DNA of 64,000 nucleotides from Raineya orbicola (GCF_002843425.1 NZ_NKXO01000006.1:1-64000); one strand, 5' to 3'. Positions 24,057 through 33,935 are shown, counted from the first letter of the stretch. Notes: generated by a model from the sequence alone, not told the origin. A program made the numbers and translations.

Positions 24057-26432
24057 ATGAAGTGGTTTTGGTTACTCTTGTGGAGTAGTATTACTTTTTC
24101 GCTTCAAGCACAAACTTTAGCCGAAGTTGAAAAGAAAATTTTAGAAAATACCCAAAAAGATACAAACTGGGTGCTTCTACTTGTCAAGGCAGGGGATTTA
24201 CACGCCGATAACAGAAACTTTACAAAGGCTCACGAATATTTTCAGCAAGCAATTCAACATTCCCAGAAAATCAAATACACCAATGGGCTTATCAGAAGCT
24301 ACTATTTTGAGGGCTTGGCTTATCGGAATGAGGGCAATTACAAACTTTCCGAAGAAAATCACCTCAAAGCTATTGCACTTGCCCAAAAGCAAAAAAATGA
24401 AGACCAATTGATGCGAAGTTACCTAAATTTGGGAAATACTTACCGAAATTTAGGCACTTATGATAAATCTTTGGATTGCTATCTGAAAAGCCTTGAATTA
24501 TCTCAAAAACTTGGCAATAAACGTATTGAAGCCGCTAACTACAACAATATCGGGGAAATTTATCGTTTCCAAAACAATAGTGCTTGGGCATTAGAGTATT
24601 ATGAAAAAGCCCTAAAAATTAGCCGTGAAATAAAAGACGAAAGACAAATAGCTTCCAATCTGAACAATATCGGAATTATTTACTTCCGAGAAAAAGAATT
24701 CTTGAAGGCGGAGGAATATCTGAAAGAAAGTTTAGCTTTGAGTGAAAAAATCAATAACAAGCGTTTGCAAATGCTCAATTATATCAATTTGGGCAATATT
24801 TTCCTCAAAAAATCAAAAGGATATGACGAAGGCATTGAAACAGCAATGAAATACCAAAATAATGCTATTTTGCTTGCAGAAGAGCTTAAAGACCAATACA
24901 ACCTTTCTATTGCAAAACGCAATTTGGCAAGATGTTATATGTTGCAAAAAGATTATGCCAAAGCCGAAGAACTTATCAAAGAGGCTTTGTCTATTGCTGA
25001 AAAAATTGAGGCAAGAACTGAAAAAGCCAATGGATATTATGATATGATTTTACTGAAAATAAAGCAAGGAGCAAATATAAGAGATGTCGTAGAATATGAA
25101 ATGCGTTATCAAGACGAGCTTAACACAATACAAAATGAAGAGCTAACCGCTACTATTGCCAAACTGCAAAATACTTACGAGTTTAAGCAAAAAGAGATAG
25201 AAAACAATCTGCTACGTAAAGAAAATGAAATCAAAAAATTGCAGATGATGGAGGCTGAAATGCTCCAAAAACAGCAAAGGCAAGAAAATGAGTTATTAGC
25301 TTCGCAGAATAATCTGCTTGAGATGGAAAATAAAATCAAAGAAAATGCCTTGGAAAAGGAGCGAATAATGAAAGAAGAAGCACGTATCAAGGCAGAAAAA
25401 GAGCGTAAAGAAAAAGAACTTCTCGAAAAAGATGCACTACTCAAAAAACAAACCCTTGAAAAACAAAGTTATCTGATAGTTGGGGTAGCAATTATTGCAA
25501 TTCTAACGGCTTTGCTTGCATTAGGTTTGGGAAGGGCTTACTTCAATAGAAAACGTTTTGCTCAAACCCTCCAACTCAAAAATAAGGAAATAGAACAGCA
25601 AAAAGAAGAAATCCTCACCCAAAGAGATTTACTTGACGAACAAAACAAAGCCCTTGCTTATCAAAAAGAGGAAATACTGGCGAGTATTCGGTATGCTAAA
25701 AATATTCAAACGGCACTTCTGCCCAATCCAAAGCGAATTTTAAGCTATTTTAAGGATTTTTGGTCATTTTATCAGCCTCGTGATATTGTAAGTGGGGATT
25801 TTTACTATTTTATTGAGCGGAATGGCAAAGCCTTTTTGGCACTTGCCGATTGTACAGGACACGGTGTTCCGGGTGCTTTTATGAGCAGTCTGGGAATTGC
25901 TATTTTAGAAAACACGATTGTGGCTAAAAATATTACCCAAGCCGCTCAAATTTTGCAGGAGTTGGATTATACACTTTACAAATCCTTGAACCAAGAAGGA
26001 GAAAACCGCCAAAAAGACGGAATGGAAATCGCTTTGTGTGTTATTGATAAGAGCCAAAAGACTATTGAATTTGCAGGAGCTAATCGTCCTGCTGTTTTGG
26101 TTGTAGATGGCAAACACATACAAGAAATCAGCCCTGATAAACAAAGTATAGGAGGAGAGAGAGAAAATCTTGAACGGAATTTTTCCAGCCAAATAATTTG
26201 TTTCGAAAAAGATTGTAAAATTTATCTTTTTTCTGATGGTTATCAGGACCAATTTGGAAGTGAAAAAAACAGAAAAATGGGTAAAAAGAATTTTCAGGAT
26301 ATTTTGCTACAAGCCATAGAACTTCCCTTTGATAAACAAGCCACTTTTATACAAGAAAAATTTGAAACTTGGAAAGGGAAAAATGAACAAATTGATGATG
26401 TTTCTGTCATAGGAGCTTGGATAGTAGTCTAA
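24057..26432 (+). CDS. TPR sensor protein with SpoIIE/PP2C-type serine phosphatase domain
   Basis: 791 residues in the order: signal peptide (MKWFWLLLWSSITFSLQAQT), about eight TPR units to residue 340, a long coiled coil to residue 470, a membrane helix (SYLIVGVAIIAILTALLALG), a second coiled coil and a phosphatase domain from residue 545 (RDIVSGDFYYFIERNG, LADCTGHGVPGAFMSSLG, IYLFSDGYQDQFG, NEQIDDVSVIGAWI). The conserved Asp residues of the SpoIIE/PP2C metal site are present. Such proteins often dephosphorylate anti-sigma-factor antagonists. Being third in an operon with an ECF sigma and its regulator suggests a signalling chain, which is inferred. A terminator follows. Confidence 0.92.
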   Translation: MKWFWLLLWSSITFSLQAQTLAEVEKKILENTQKDTNWVLLLVKAGDLHADNRNFTKAHEYFQQAIQHSQKIKYTNGLIRSYYFEGLAYRNEGNYKLSEENHLKAIALAQKQKNEDQLMRSYLNLGNTYRNLGTYDKSLDCYLKSLELSQKLGNKRIEAANYNNIGEIYRFQNNSAWALEYYEKALKISREIKDERQIASNLNNIGIIYFREKEFLKAEEYLKESLALSEKINNKRLQMLNYINLGNIFLKKSKGYDEGIETAMKYQNNAILLAEELKDQYNLSIAKRNLARCYMLQKDYAKAEELIKEALSIAEKIEARTEKANGYYDMILLKIKQGANIRDVVEYEMRYQDELNTIQNEELTATIAKLQNTYEFKQKEIENNLLRKENEIKKLQMMEAEMLQKQQRQENELLASQNNLLEMENKIKENALEKERIMKEEARIKAEKERKEKELLEKDALLKKQTLEKQSYLIVGVAIIAILTALLALGLGRAYFNRKRFAQTLQLKNKEIEQQKEEILTQRDLLDEQNKALAYQKEEILASIRYAKNIQTALLPNPKRILSYFKDFWSFYQPRDIVSGDFYYFIERNGKAFLALADCTGHGVPGAFMSSLGIAILENTIVAKNITQAAQILQELDYTLYKSLNQEGENRQKDGMEIALCVIDKSQKTIEFAGANRPAVLVVDGKHIQEISPDKQSIGGERENLERNFSSQIICFEKDCKIYLFSDGYQDQFGSEKNRKMGKKNFQDILLQAIELPFDKQATFIQEKFETWKGKNEQIDDVSVIGAWIVV

Positions 26433-26438
26433 AATTCA

Positions 26439-26475
26439 AAAGCCCTCAAAATTGAGGGCTTTGGTTTTTATTTTT
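26439..26475. terminator. Bidirectional terminator between the PP2C and M1 peptidase genes
   Basis: AAAGCCCTCAA (26439-26449) pairs with TTGAGGGCTTT (26452-26462), an 11-bp stem with a 2-base formal loop. On the plus strand GG and a T-rich run follow. On the minus strand the stem is followed by TGAATTTTAG. The M1 peptidase stop at 26468 lies within the T-rich side. Confidence 0.8.
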
Positions 26476-28558
26476 TTCTTTTCTTTTTCTTACCAGTTTC
26501 TTCTTCGGCGGGTTGTTGGGCTTTATTCAAAAGTTCATCAATCATTTTTTCTCTCTCTTCCTGCCTACGCTTTTCCTCATTTACTTGTTTTTGTTTGTTT
26601 TCTTCATCAGATTTACGTTTTGCTCCTATTTCGGGTGTCCATACATCGTTATCGCCTGCAATATCGGGAAGTTTTTTGTCGGGGTCAATTTCGGCTTTTA
26701 TTACTTTTTTGGTAGTAGGAGTGCGGATAGACTTTATATTGGTTTTTTGCCAAATTTCCACGGGCAAGTTCATACGTGTTTTTTTGCCGTCCTCTTCGGT
26801 TACTTCCAGAACCAAAGGCATTACATCGCCATTGTTTTTGATAACCACTACCGCTCCGTTTTTGAAATCATCTCTGAAAGGAGCTACGTGGGTAATTTCA
26901 AAATCTATTGTACCATTTCCATAAAACCAAGCCTTCCAGAACCAAGCAAGTTCCTCACCTGCGGCGTTATTCATAAAATTAAAAAAATCAAAAGGTTGAG
27001 GATGTTTGAAAGCCCAAGTTTTGATATAGCTACGGAAAGCGAAATCAAAACGTTCAGGTCCCAAAATGTATTCACGAAGTAAATACAACCCAATACCCGG
27101 TTTGTAGTAAGCTGTAATCCCCAAATTCCTATCTTGTACTACATCAGGATATGTGCTAATAGCCTCACGGCGAGGGTTGGTGAATATCATTGCAAACTGG
27201 CGTAAATTATCAAAATCTCTTTCGTTAAACTCTCCATTGTTGAACTCGCGAGTGCTGTAAATATTGATGAATGTATTAAATCCTTCGTCCATCCAAGGGT
27301 AAAGCCTTTCATTGTTCCCCACAATCATTGGGAACCAGTTGTGTCCAAATTCGTGGTCGGTAACGCCCCAAAGTCCTGCTCCTTTGGAACGATAACTGCA
27401 GAAGCTAAGTCCGGGATACTCCATACCACCAATGTTACCTGCAATATTGACCGCCGTAGGGTAGGGAAATTCATACCACATTTTAGAATAATGCTCAATA
27501 GCGGCTTTGGTATATTCCGTAGAACGTTCCCAACCTCCCCCTTTGGCGTTTCTATCAACACTTTCTTTGGTATAGCCTGAAATGGCAAGAATTTTCTTAC
27601 CGCTTGGCAAATTGATACGAGCCGCATCTACAATAAAGGCTTCGGAAGCACCAAAGGCGGCATCGCGAGTATTTTCAATTTTATAGTGCCAAGTAATTTT
27701 GCTTTTTCCCGCAGGACGCGAAGCGGGAGTTCCTACTTCATTTTCAGCAATAATATCTACGGTTTTATCACTATTGCGAGCCTGCTCCCAACGTTTAAGT
27801 TGTTCGGCTGTCCAACATTCAGCAGGATTTTGCAATGCTCCCGACCCCAAAACTACCACACTTGCAGGAGCAGTAACTTTATACTCAATGTTTCCGTACT
27901 CCAAGTAAAACTCTCCTGAACCTAAATAAGGTTCTACGTTCCAGCCCTTGATGTCATCATACACGCACATACGTGGAAACCACTGAGCGATGTTGTATAT
28001 CCAACCTTTTTCCATTTTGATGCGTCCTGTACGGTCAGCTCCGTACTCAGGAATGGTAAAAGAATAAGAGCCTTCTATATCAATTTTTCCACCTTTGGAC
28101 TTCAGAGGGGCATCAAGGCGGATTTGCATACGAGAATCATCAACCACAAATTTAACGGGCTTTCCTGCGGCTTTGAGATTTTCAATGATATAGCCTTCAG
28201 TAGCATCGGAGCGGTTGCGGCTACCTTCAATGCTCTGTACCAAAGTACCACGCGAATCGGCTTTGAATTTGTTTTGGTCTAATTGTAGCCACAAGAAAGG
28301 CAGATTATCGGGCGAATTGTTGGTATAAGTAATTTTGAAAGCACCTTTGATTTGATGTTTTTCAGTATCTAATTCCACGTTCAAAACGTAATCGGCACGA
28401 TTTTGCCAATAGGCTTCGCCGGGCATACCACTTGCCGAACGTGTTGGAGTAGCCCGAAAATCAAATACAGGTTCAAACTTAGACTGATTGTTTTGTAATT
28501 GAGCCATTGAAACTACCGCCCAAAAGCTCAATAGCAGACTGCATACTATTTTTTTCAT
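26468..28558 (-). CDS. M1 family metallopeptidase (aminopeptidase-like), exported
   Basis: 696 residues with a signal peptide (MKKIVCSLLLSFWAVVSMAQ). The zinc site is HEFGHNWFPMIV with the third ligand Glu in YPWMDEGFNTFI, giving H-E-x2-H-x18-E. NIGGMEYPGLSFCSYRS replaces the usual GAMEN. The last 70 residues are strongly charged (EEKRRQEEREKMIDELLNKA, ending KKKKRKK) and may be a disordered tail; no T9SS domain is seen. It probably degrades peptides outside the inner membrane. The neighbour at 28680 is divergent across about 120 nt. Confidence 0.93.
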   Translation of the reverse strand: MKKIVCSLLLSFWAVVSMAQLQNNQSKFEPVFDFRATPTRSASGMPGEAYWQNRADYVLNVELDTEKHQIKGAFKITYTNNSPDNLPFLWLQLDQNKFKADSRGTLVQSIEGSRNRSDATEGYIIENLKAAGKPVKFVVDDSRMQIRLDAPLKSKGGKIDIEGSYSFTIPEYGADRTGRIKMEKGWIYNIAQWFPRMCVYDDIKGWNVEPYLGSGEFYLEYGNIEYKVTAPASVVVLGSGALQNPAECWTAEQLKRWEQARNSDKTVDIIAENEVGTPASRPAGKSKITWHYKIENTRDAAFGASEAFIVDAARINLPSGKKILAISGYTKESVDRNAKGGGWERSTEYTKAAIEHYSKMWYEFPYPTAVNIAGNIGGMEYPGLSFCSYRSKGAGLWGVTDHEFGHNWFPMIVGNNERLYPWMDEGFNTFINIYSTREFNNGEFNERDFDNLRQFAMIFTNPRREAISTYPDVVQDRNLGITAYYKPGIGLYLLREYILGPERFDFAFRSYIKTWAFKHPQPFDFFNFMNNAAGEELAWFWKAWFYGNGTIDFEITHVAPFRDDFKNGAVVVIKNNGDVMPLVLEVTEEDGKKTRMNLPVEIWQKTNIKSIRTPTTKKVIKAEIDPDKKLPDIAGDNDVWTPEIGAKRKSDEENKQKQVNEEKRRQEEREKMIDELLNKAQQPAEEETGKKKKRKK

Positions 28559-28679
28559 TTCTTTTTAATTTGATTTTAAGAAAATTCAACGCAATATTAA
28601 CGCTTTTCTTGCAAACTCATTGCAAAAATGAATTTTTTTTGTCTTTTTTTGTATCTTGCACAAAAAAATCAGCATTTTT

Positions 28680-29825
28680 ATGAAAAAACTTTTGTATGTA
28701 ATCGGCTTTTTTGTTTCTCTTTGTGCTTGGGGGCAAAACGAAGTAGTTTTGAAAAAATATTTTGACCTCACCAAAAACACCTACGATTCGCTTCAAATTT
28801 TGCAGAAACAATATTTACAAATCAAGTTTGAAACAGAGAAAGAAGCTCGCACTTTGTATGAGAAAAACACCGAAAGTTTGCGAAAAACCGCAGGGGCAGT
28901 GGATGCTCTCAATAAAAGTAGCTCGGCTCTGAAAGCCTCTCTTTCGGCTACGGAATACTTTTCAGCAGTTGCCGCCCTCAATAATCCGACCAATGAGGAT
29001 TTAGGCTTTCGTTTAGAAAACGAAATTTTGAAAGTAGTTGATGAAAAAATACTCAAAAAAGCTAAGTTAGGTACAAAAAAAATCTCTCGTTTCCGCCAAA
29101 TCGTTTCTAATATTATCAATAACCCGATAACTAACCTTATTACCAGCAATATCCCTGTGGTCAATTCTATTACTTCGGTTGTGAATTTGGTCAATCATAC
29201 GATTATAGATGAGGATAGCGTAACCCCCGATGATTTGAAAATTTTTAATCAAGAAATTAAGCGTTATGTAGCTCACTATGAAAATTTAGCTCGTATTTCG
29301 GCAGATTTAGAAAAACAAAGTGGAGAGTTTCATATTAAAATTGAGGCAGTAGAAAGTTTGCTCAATGATTTTGTCAAAAACGCTTCCGCTGACCTTTTTC
29401 CCGAAGCTAAAAGTTTAGAAAACCAAAGTACCAACGACCTCATCCGCAATTATTTCAACTATGCTAAAATTGATGCTCTCATCAAAAGTATTGAGAAAAA
29501 ATACACCCAAGCAGGTAAAATTGATTATGTAAGGATTTTTGAAGATGGTAGGGTGCATTATTCTATTGTAGGCAGGCAAAAACTGGATTTTTTGGGTGAT
29601 GAAATCAGCCGAATTTCAGATGAGTATCTGAATTCTTTGGAAAATTACCATAAAAATCTGATAGAAACCTTGCAAAAAGCAAACGAACTTTCTACTGATA
29701 AAACCAAAATCGCTCAAAAAATTGAAAGCCTGAACAAACAATATAAAAATCTGCGTAGCAGTTTTGAGCAAAACTTAGACCTCAAAACTATGCGTAGCCG
29801 TATTGCAGAAGTGCCTAAATATTGA
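28680..29825 (+). CDS. Secreted coiled-coil protein of unknown function with an internal hydrophobic stretch
   Basis: 381 residues with a signal peptide (MKKLLYVIGFFVSLCAWGQ). Most of the rest is helical and coiled-coil-like, for example TEKEARTLYEKNTESLRKTA and LENYHKNLIETLQKANELST. Between them lies an uncharged hydrophobic stretch, IVSNIINNPITNLITSNIPV then VNSITSVVNLVNHTII, about residues 145-180. I do not recognise the family. A helical bundle with a central hydrophobic hairpin recalls alpha-pore-forming proteins, but this is only a shape comparison. The frame reaches an ATG at 28656; ATG 28680 gives the proper signal peptide. It precedes the restriction-modification locus by 27 nt. Confidence 0.75.
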   Translation: MKKLLYVIGFFVSLCAWGQNEVVLKKYFDLTKNTYDSLQILQKQYLQIKFETEKEARTLYEKNTESLRKTAGAVDALNKSSSALKASLSATEYFSAVAALNNPTNEDLGFRLENEILKVVDEKILKKAKLGTKKISRFRQIVSNIINNPITNLITSNIPVVNSITSVVNLVNHTIIDEDSVTPDDLKIFNQEIKRYVAHYENLARISADLEKQSGEFHIKIEAVESLLNDFVKNASADLFPEAKSLENQSTNDLIRNYFNYAKIDALIKSIEKKYTQAGKIDYVRIFEDGRVHYSIVGRQKLDFLGDEISRISDEYLNSLENYHKNLIETLQKANELSTDKTKIAQKIESLNKQYKNLRSSFEQNLDLKTMRSRIAEVPKY

Positions 29826-29852
29826 GAAATTTGCAAAAAAGTGATAAAAAAT

Positions 29853-30691
29853 ATGGATTTCATCAACAAAGTGTTCTTTAAATCAAGTAAAAGAATGACA
29901 GAATTACCTGATAATTCTGTGCATCTGATAGTTACCTCGCCCCCTTATTTCAATATAAAAGATTATGCAAAAAATGGTTATCAGACGGAAAACCACTCTC
30001 ACAAAAAACAAGAAGATTTAGGGGCATTGGAAAGTTATGAAGAGTATCAAGAAAATTTGTTAGAAGTGTGGCAAGAATGCGAAAGGGTACTGAAACCTAA
30101 TGGCAAATTAGTTATCAATACGCCTCTAATGCCTATGAAAAAAGCCGATTATGATACGCATTACAACCGACATATTTTTGATATAAAGCAGATTTGCAGT
30201 ATCTTATCACTCGTAAAACAGAACTTTTTTTAATGGATTTATACATTTGGAATAGAACTAATCCGACTAAAAAGTTGATGTTTGGTAGTTACCCTTACCC
30301 GAGAAATTTTTATGCCCAAAATACAATAGAATTTATTGCCGTATATGTAAAAGATGGTAAACCTGAACCAGTTAGCGAAGAGAAAAAACAGCAAAGTATT
30401 TTATCAGAAAAAGAATGGATAGAATTCACCAAACAGATTTGGGATATTCCTATTCCTAACAAAAGTGATGTTGCCTTTGGAAAGCACTCAGCTCTTACGC
30501 CTGAAGAAATTCCTTATCGGTGTATCAGAATGTTTAGTTTTGTAGGAGATATTGTTTTAGATCCTTTTGCAGGTTCAGGTACAACCTTGAAAGTAGCTAA
30601 ACAACTTAATAGAAATTTTGTTGGCTATGAGCTATATGAAAGTTATGAACCTATTATTGAAACCAAATTATTTCATAATGTTTTAGTGTAA
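29853..30691 (+). pseudogene. DNA methyltransferase gene with a one-base frameshift
   Basis: The first part (from MDFINKVFFKSSKRMTELPD) has the catalytic motif TSPPYFNIKDY and RVLKPNGKLVINTPLMPM. The second part has LYIWNRTNPTKKLMFGSYPY and the SAM-binding DPFAGSGTTLKVAKQLNRN. They are in different frames. Reading H-I-F-D-I-K in frame 0 and then A-D-L-Q-Y-L-I-T-R in the next frame restores the family sequence, which places a one-base loss in the A run at 30185-30187. Zero-frame translation stops at 30233. A GTG at 29841 is also in frame. Intact it would be 279 residues. Its stop overlaps the start of the next methyltransferase by one base, showing a former operon. Confidence 0.85.
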
Positions 30692-31500
30692 TGCTTCCTA
30701 TCAATCAAATATATTGTCTTGATTACAAGGACTTTTTGTCTCAAATTGATGAAAACACTATTGATTTGGCTGTTATAGACCCGCCCTATAACTTAAAAGT
30801 TGCTGAGTGGGACTCTTTTGGCTCTTTGAATGACTTTTTGGGCTTTACCTTTGATTGGATTGATAGACTTCTACCAAAACTAAAACCTACTGCAAGTTTA
30901 TACATATTCAATACACCATTCAATTGTGCGTATATTTTGCAATATTTAGTGGGCAAAGGGTTATTATTTCGCAACTGGATTACTTGGGACAAGCGAGATG
31001 GCTTTTCGGCAAGCAAAAAAAAGTACAATAACGCCCAAGAAACTATTTTGTTTTTTACGAAATCTCACTCATACACTTTCAATACAGAAGCCATCAGAGT
31101 ACCTTATGACTCGCAAGAGCGAATAAAACACGCTATAAAAAAAGGTATTCTCAAAAATGGCAAACGTTGGTTTCCTAATCCCAATGGGAAGCTATGTACA
31201 GATGTTTGGCACATTGCCAGTGAGAGACATAAACAAAAACAAAACGGAAAAACTATCAAAATGCCCCACGCAACCCCTAAACCTATGGAAATGATACAAA
31301 GAATTATCAGAGCAAGTAGTAATGAAAACGATTTGATATTAGATTGCTTTGTAGGTTTAGGTACCACTGCTGTTGCCTCTTACTTGCTAAAAAGAAATTT
31401 TATTTGTGCTGATAAAAATCACGAATATGTACATTACGCCCAAGAATATCTATCTAAAACTATGCAGCTATGCCCAATGAATTCAGAGCTTACCTTTTGA
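30691..31500 (+). CDS. DNA adenine-type methyltransferase, intact
   Basis: 269 residues. Motif IV is at the front (LAVIDPPYNLKVAEW) and motif I at the back (ILDCFVGLGTTAVASYLL), the circularly permuted beta-class order. FNTPFNCAYILQYL and HATPKPMEMIQRIIRASS are further conserved blocks. DPPY favours N6-adenine, although N4-cytosine cannot be excluded. In this locus it was paired with a second methyltransferase and an HNH restriction enzyme; two methyltransferases per enzyme suggest an asymmetric recognition site. The restriction gene overlaps its last 31 nt. It is the only one of the three genes that still reads through. Confidence 0.92.
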   Translation: MLPINQIYCLDYKDFLSQIDENTIDLAVIDPPYNLKVAEWDSFGSLNDFLGFTFDWIDRLLPKLKPTASLYIFNTPFNCAYILQYLVGKGLLFRNWITWDKRDGFSASKKKYNNAQETILFFTKSHSYTFNTEAIRVPYDSQERIKHAIKKGILKNGKRWFPNPNGKLCTDVWHIASERHKQKQNGKTIKMPHATPKPMEMIQRIIRASSNENDLILDCFVGLGTTAVASYLLKRNFICADKNHEYVHYAQEYLSKTMQLCPMNSELTF

Positions 31501-32663
31501 GCAGAATACAAAAGGACAATTACAGAGGCTATCATCTTTCACAACATAACCGACTACCTTTTGATAAAGTGTCTAATATTTTGAAAAAAATTTATGAGGT
31601 TGCTCAAAACCAAAAATTTAGAATTCATATAGGAGATGATAAAGGACAAGAACAAGAGGGTTGCGAAATTTATTATCAAATTGTTGAAAACTTGAAAACG
31701 TAAATAGGACAGGGTACTATCAACTCCCTCAAAAAGAACATATTTCCTGACCTTGAAAGAATGGAGTTTATTGTTCGTTTTGATAAAAATGACAATACTA
31801 TCAATAAACAATCAGAAGCACGAAAAAGTGTTTACGCCGTACAACTAACTGATTTAGGTATAAAATATGTGCAAGAAAATAATCCAAAAGAACAATATAG
31901 AATGTATGTGGAGGCAACGGAAAAAATATTACGTCCAATTGTAGATGATTTGTTTTGTCTGCTTTATAGAGAGTTTGAAAGTATTAGTGTTTGGGAGTTT
32001 ATGTTTATTTTTTCAGATGAAAGTCTCTCCATTAACGATAAAGTTCGCCTTATCAAGCAAAGCCGAAAAATGACAAATCTCGAGCATATTCAACTGAGAT
32101 TTGAAATTCAACAAATGTTTAAAGGTATCAATAAACGTGCCAAAAATAAAAATGACCGAAGGGATTTTAGTAACTGGTATAATGAAACTTTACAAATTTT
32201 ACACCTCCTCAATCAGACCATTTACTTCAAAACCTTTCGTAAAACTGTTCTGATGCTTTCCCTTTCGCAAGAAGCATTAGAGTTTAGAGTAACCCGTAGC
32301 GAAAATCAGAAAATTGAAGCCTTGTTATGGCATAAAATAGAAAAGCGACCCGATTACGATTTACATCATATATTTCCTTTGGAATACGCCTCTTGTAAAA
32401 AAGATTTAGATTTGATAGATGATTTTCGGAATTTGATTTACATTTCCAAAAAATTGCATAAAAAAATTCCTTTCAAGAACAACCTGTTTGTAGAAATTGC
32501 TTATGAAGACAATCGCTTATTACTGCGAAACCCGCTAAATAAAGCTGATTTTCTAGATATAACAGAAGAAGCAGTTTATGAAAAAACAAACCTAAAAGAT
32601 ATTATAGAATATAACAAGAAAATTCTCCAAGAAGCAGTCATATCAAAGCGAAGCAGTGAATAG
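31470..32663 (+). pseudogene. HNH-type restriction endonuclease interrupted by an in-frame TAA
   Basis: Two open stretches in one frame, 31470-31703 and 31704-32663, are separated only by TAA at 31701-31703 (codon 78). The sequence reads CEIYYQIVENLKT, stop, then IGQGTINSLKKNIFPDLERM, which is continuous in sense. AAA to TAA would explain it. The C-terminal part has the HNH core YDLHHIFPLEYASCKKDLDL with NLIYISKKLHKK. Intact it would be 397 residues. The N-terminal block YRGYHLSQHNRLPFDKV with IHIGDDKGQEQEG fits a type II restriction enzyme family that I cannot name more precisely. Reinitiation at ATG 31761 would make a protein lacking the first quarter. Confidence 0.8.
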
Positions 32664-32671
32664 ACTTACTC

Positions 32672-33935
32672 AACGTGAGTTATGCTGTAATTTCTTTGTA
32701 AAGTATAATTTTGTCATTATTCTTGTAGAAGTTTTTGATAGAGGTTTTTTTTATCTAGTCGTCCCTTAAAAAGTATATTTGAATTTATTTTTTACCGAAA
32801 GCAACCTTTGAAGCGAGTAAAAAAGTCTCATAGGCAAAAAGAAACTTTGTAGAGGTTCATCAACCTCTTGAAGTTAAAAGCAGCTGCCGCCAGCATCACG
32901 TTGATGTTATCGCCTACGATACCTTTGTAGAAGTTTCGCTTCAATCGGTGGCCAGATTTCAAATATCCCATCACAGGCTCAATGCCTGCTCGCTTTCAGT
33001 GCAATCGGCTTAATTTGCGTTTCTGATAGTAGCTTTGTGTTTTTTTGGGTGGCGAGGGGAGCAAAATTTCTGTCCCCTCAATGTTCTTTTCGCCCCTGTA
33101 CCCCCTATCCACTTTGGCTTGTTTGGGCAACTTACCCACCAAACGCTTGACCTGTTCAAGGGCAGGTCGCAAATGTGTCCATCATATAATCAGCCTACCT
33201 GCTATCGTTTTTAGCTTTTTATCTGCCTTCCTTGTTCACTTTTTATTCTTAGCGTGATTGCGAAAACGCTGTCCTCGTTTCAGTTGCTTTAAGGTTCGCT
33301 CATAGCTTTGTCTGAATACCAACTGCTCTTGTTTGGCTATCGCTTGACAGCGTTTGATGATTTTTTGGTGCAATTTAGCGTCCGTTGGAAAACTGATATT
33401 CTTTTAATGTACTGTCGTATCTACGCTTACTTGCTCATCTTGGCTATCTTGACCATTCACACGAATGCTCTCTTGTAAAATCAATTCTATCCCTTTTTCC
33501 CCTATCCTTTTCCTGAAATGCACTAATTCAGATGCCTCAAGCCCGCTACAAAAGAGGTTTCTCCACAAAAATATTGGTAGTAATTGTTTTCACTCCACTG
33601 TTCCACTACACTCTCATCGGAAATATTGCGAATATGTTTTAACATCAACAATCCTACCATCAAGCGAATGGGCTTGGCTGGTCTGCCAGTGCTGGCACTA
33701 TACAAAGGCTCAAAAGCCTGCTCAAATATCGACCCATTGATTTGATTGGCTAAAACATAAAGAGGATGCCTTTGATTAAATGTATCAGCAAAACTAAAAA
33801 ATAAACTTAACTGATTGACAGGGGTTTTCTTGGGTAGCATAACAATAATTTGCAAGATTTTTGACACAAATTTACAAAATCTTGCATTTTCTCAAACGAA
33901 AATACTAAAATAATTTCTTGATATTGAAATACTTA
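32672..33935 (-). mobile_element. Degenerate IS5-type insertion sequence
   Basis: This fills the 1.27-kb gap between the restriction gene and the CapA gene. It holds a broken transposase on the minus strand. The left end starts with AACGTGAGTTATGCTG at 32672, nearly the same as an end of the MITE-like element at 14828-15040. No matching inverted end was found on the right. A perfect 10-bp hairpin GCAAGATTTT...AAAATCTTGC lies before the transposase start at about 33854-33887. The right boundary is therefore uncertain; the CapA stop codon at 33933 is taken as the limit. Confidence 0.7.
32828..33840 (-). pseudogene. IS5-family transposase remnant
   Basis: The N-terminal fragment starts at 33840 (MLPKKTPVNQLSLFFSFADT) and contains RPAKPIRLMVGLLMLKHIRN and SENNYYQYFCGETSF, the front domain of IS5-type transposases. 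After a frameshift near 33540 another frame gives ASELVHFRKRIGEKGIELIL and EQVSVDTTVH, the first catalytic Asp. The C-terminal block LKRNFYKGIVGDNINVMLAA is seen near 32890-32950. Stops and frame changes between these blocks show that it is inactive. About 1,013 nt remain, close to full length. Confidence 0.85.

Noticed and set aside
26513-27082. 189-codon open frame antisense to the M1 peptidase gene
   Set aside because: Starts within the T-rich terminator side and translates to hydrophobic low-complexity sequence, while the opposite strand has the zinc motif.
33045-33740. Small plus-strand open frames in the IS region (33045-33257 and 33465-33740)
   Set aside because: They are antisense to the transposase remnant on the minus strand and have no domain.
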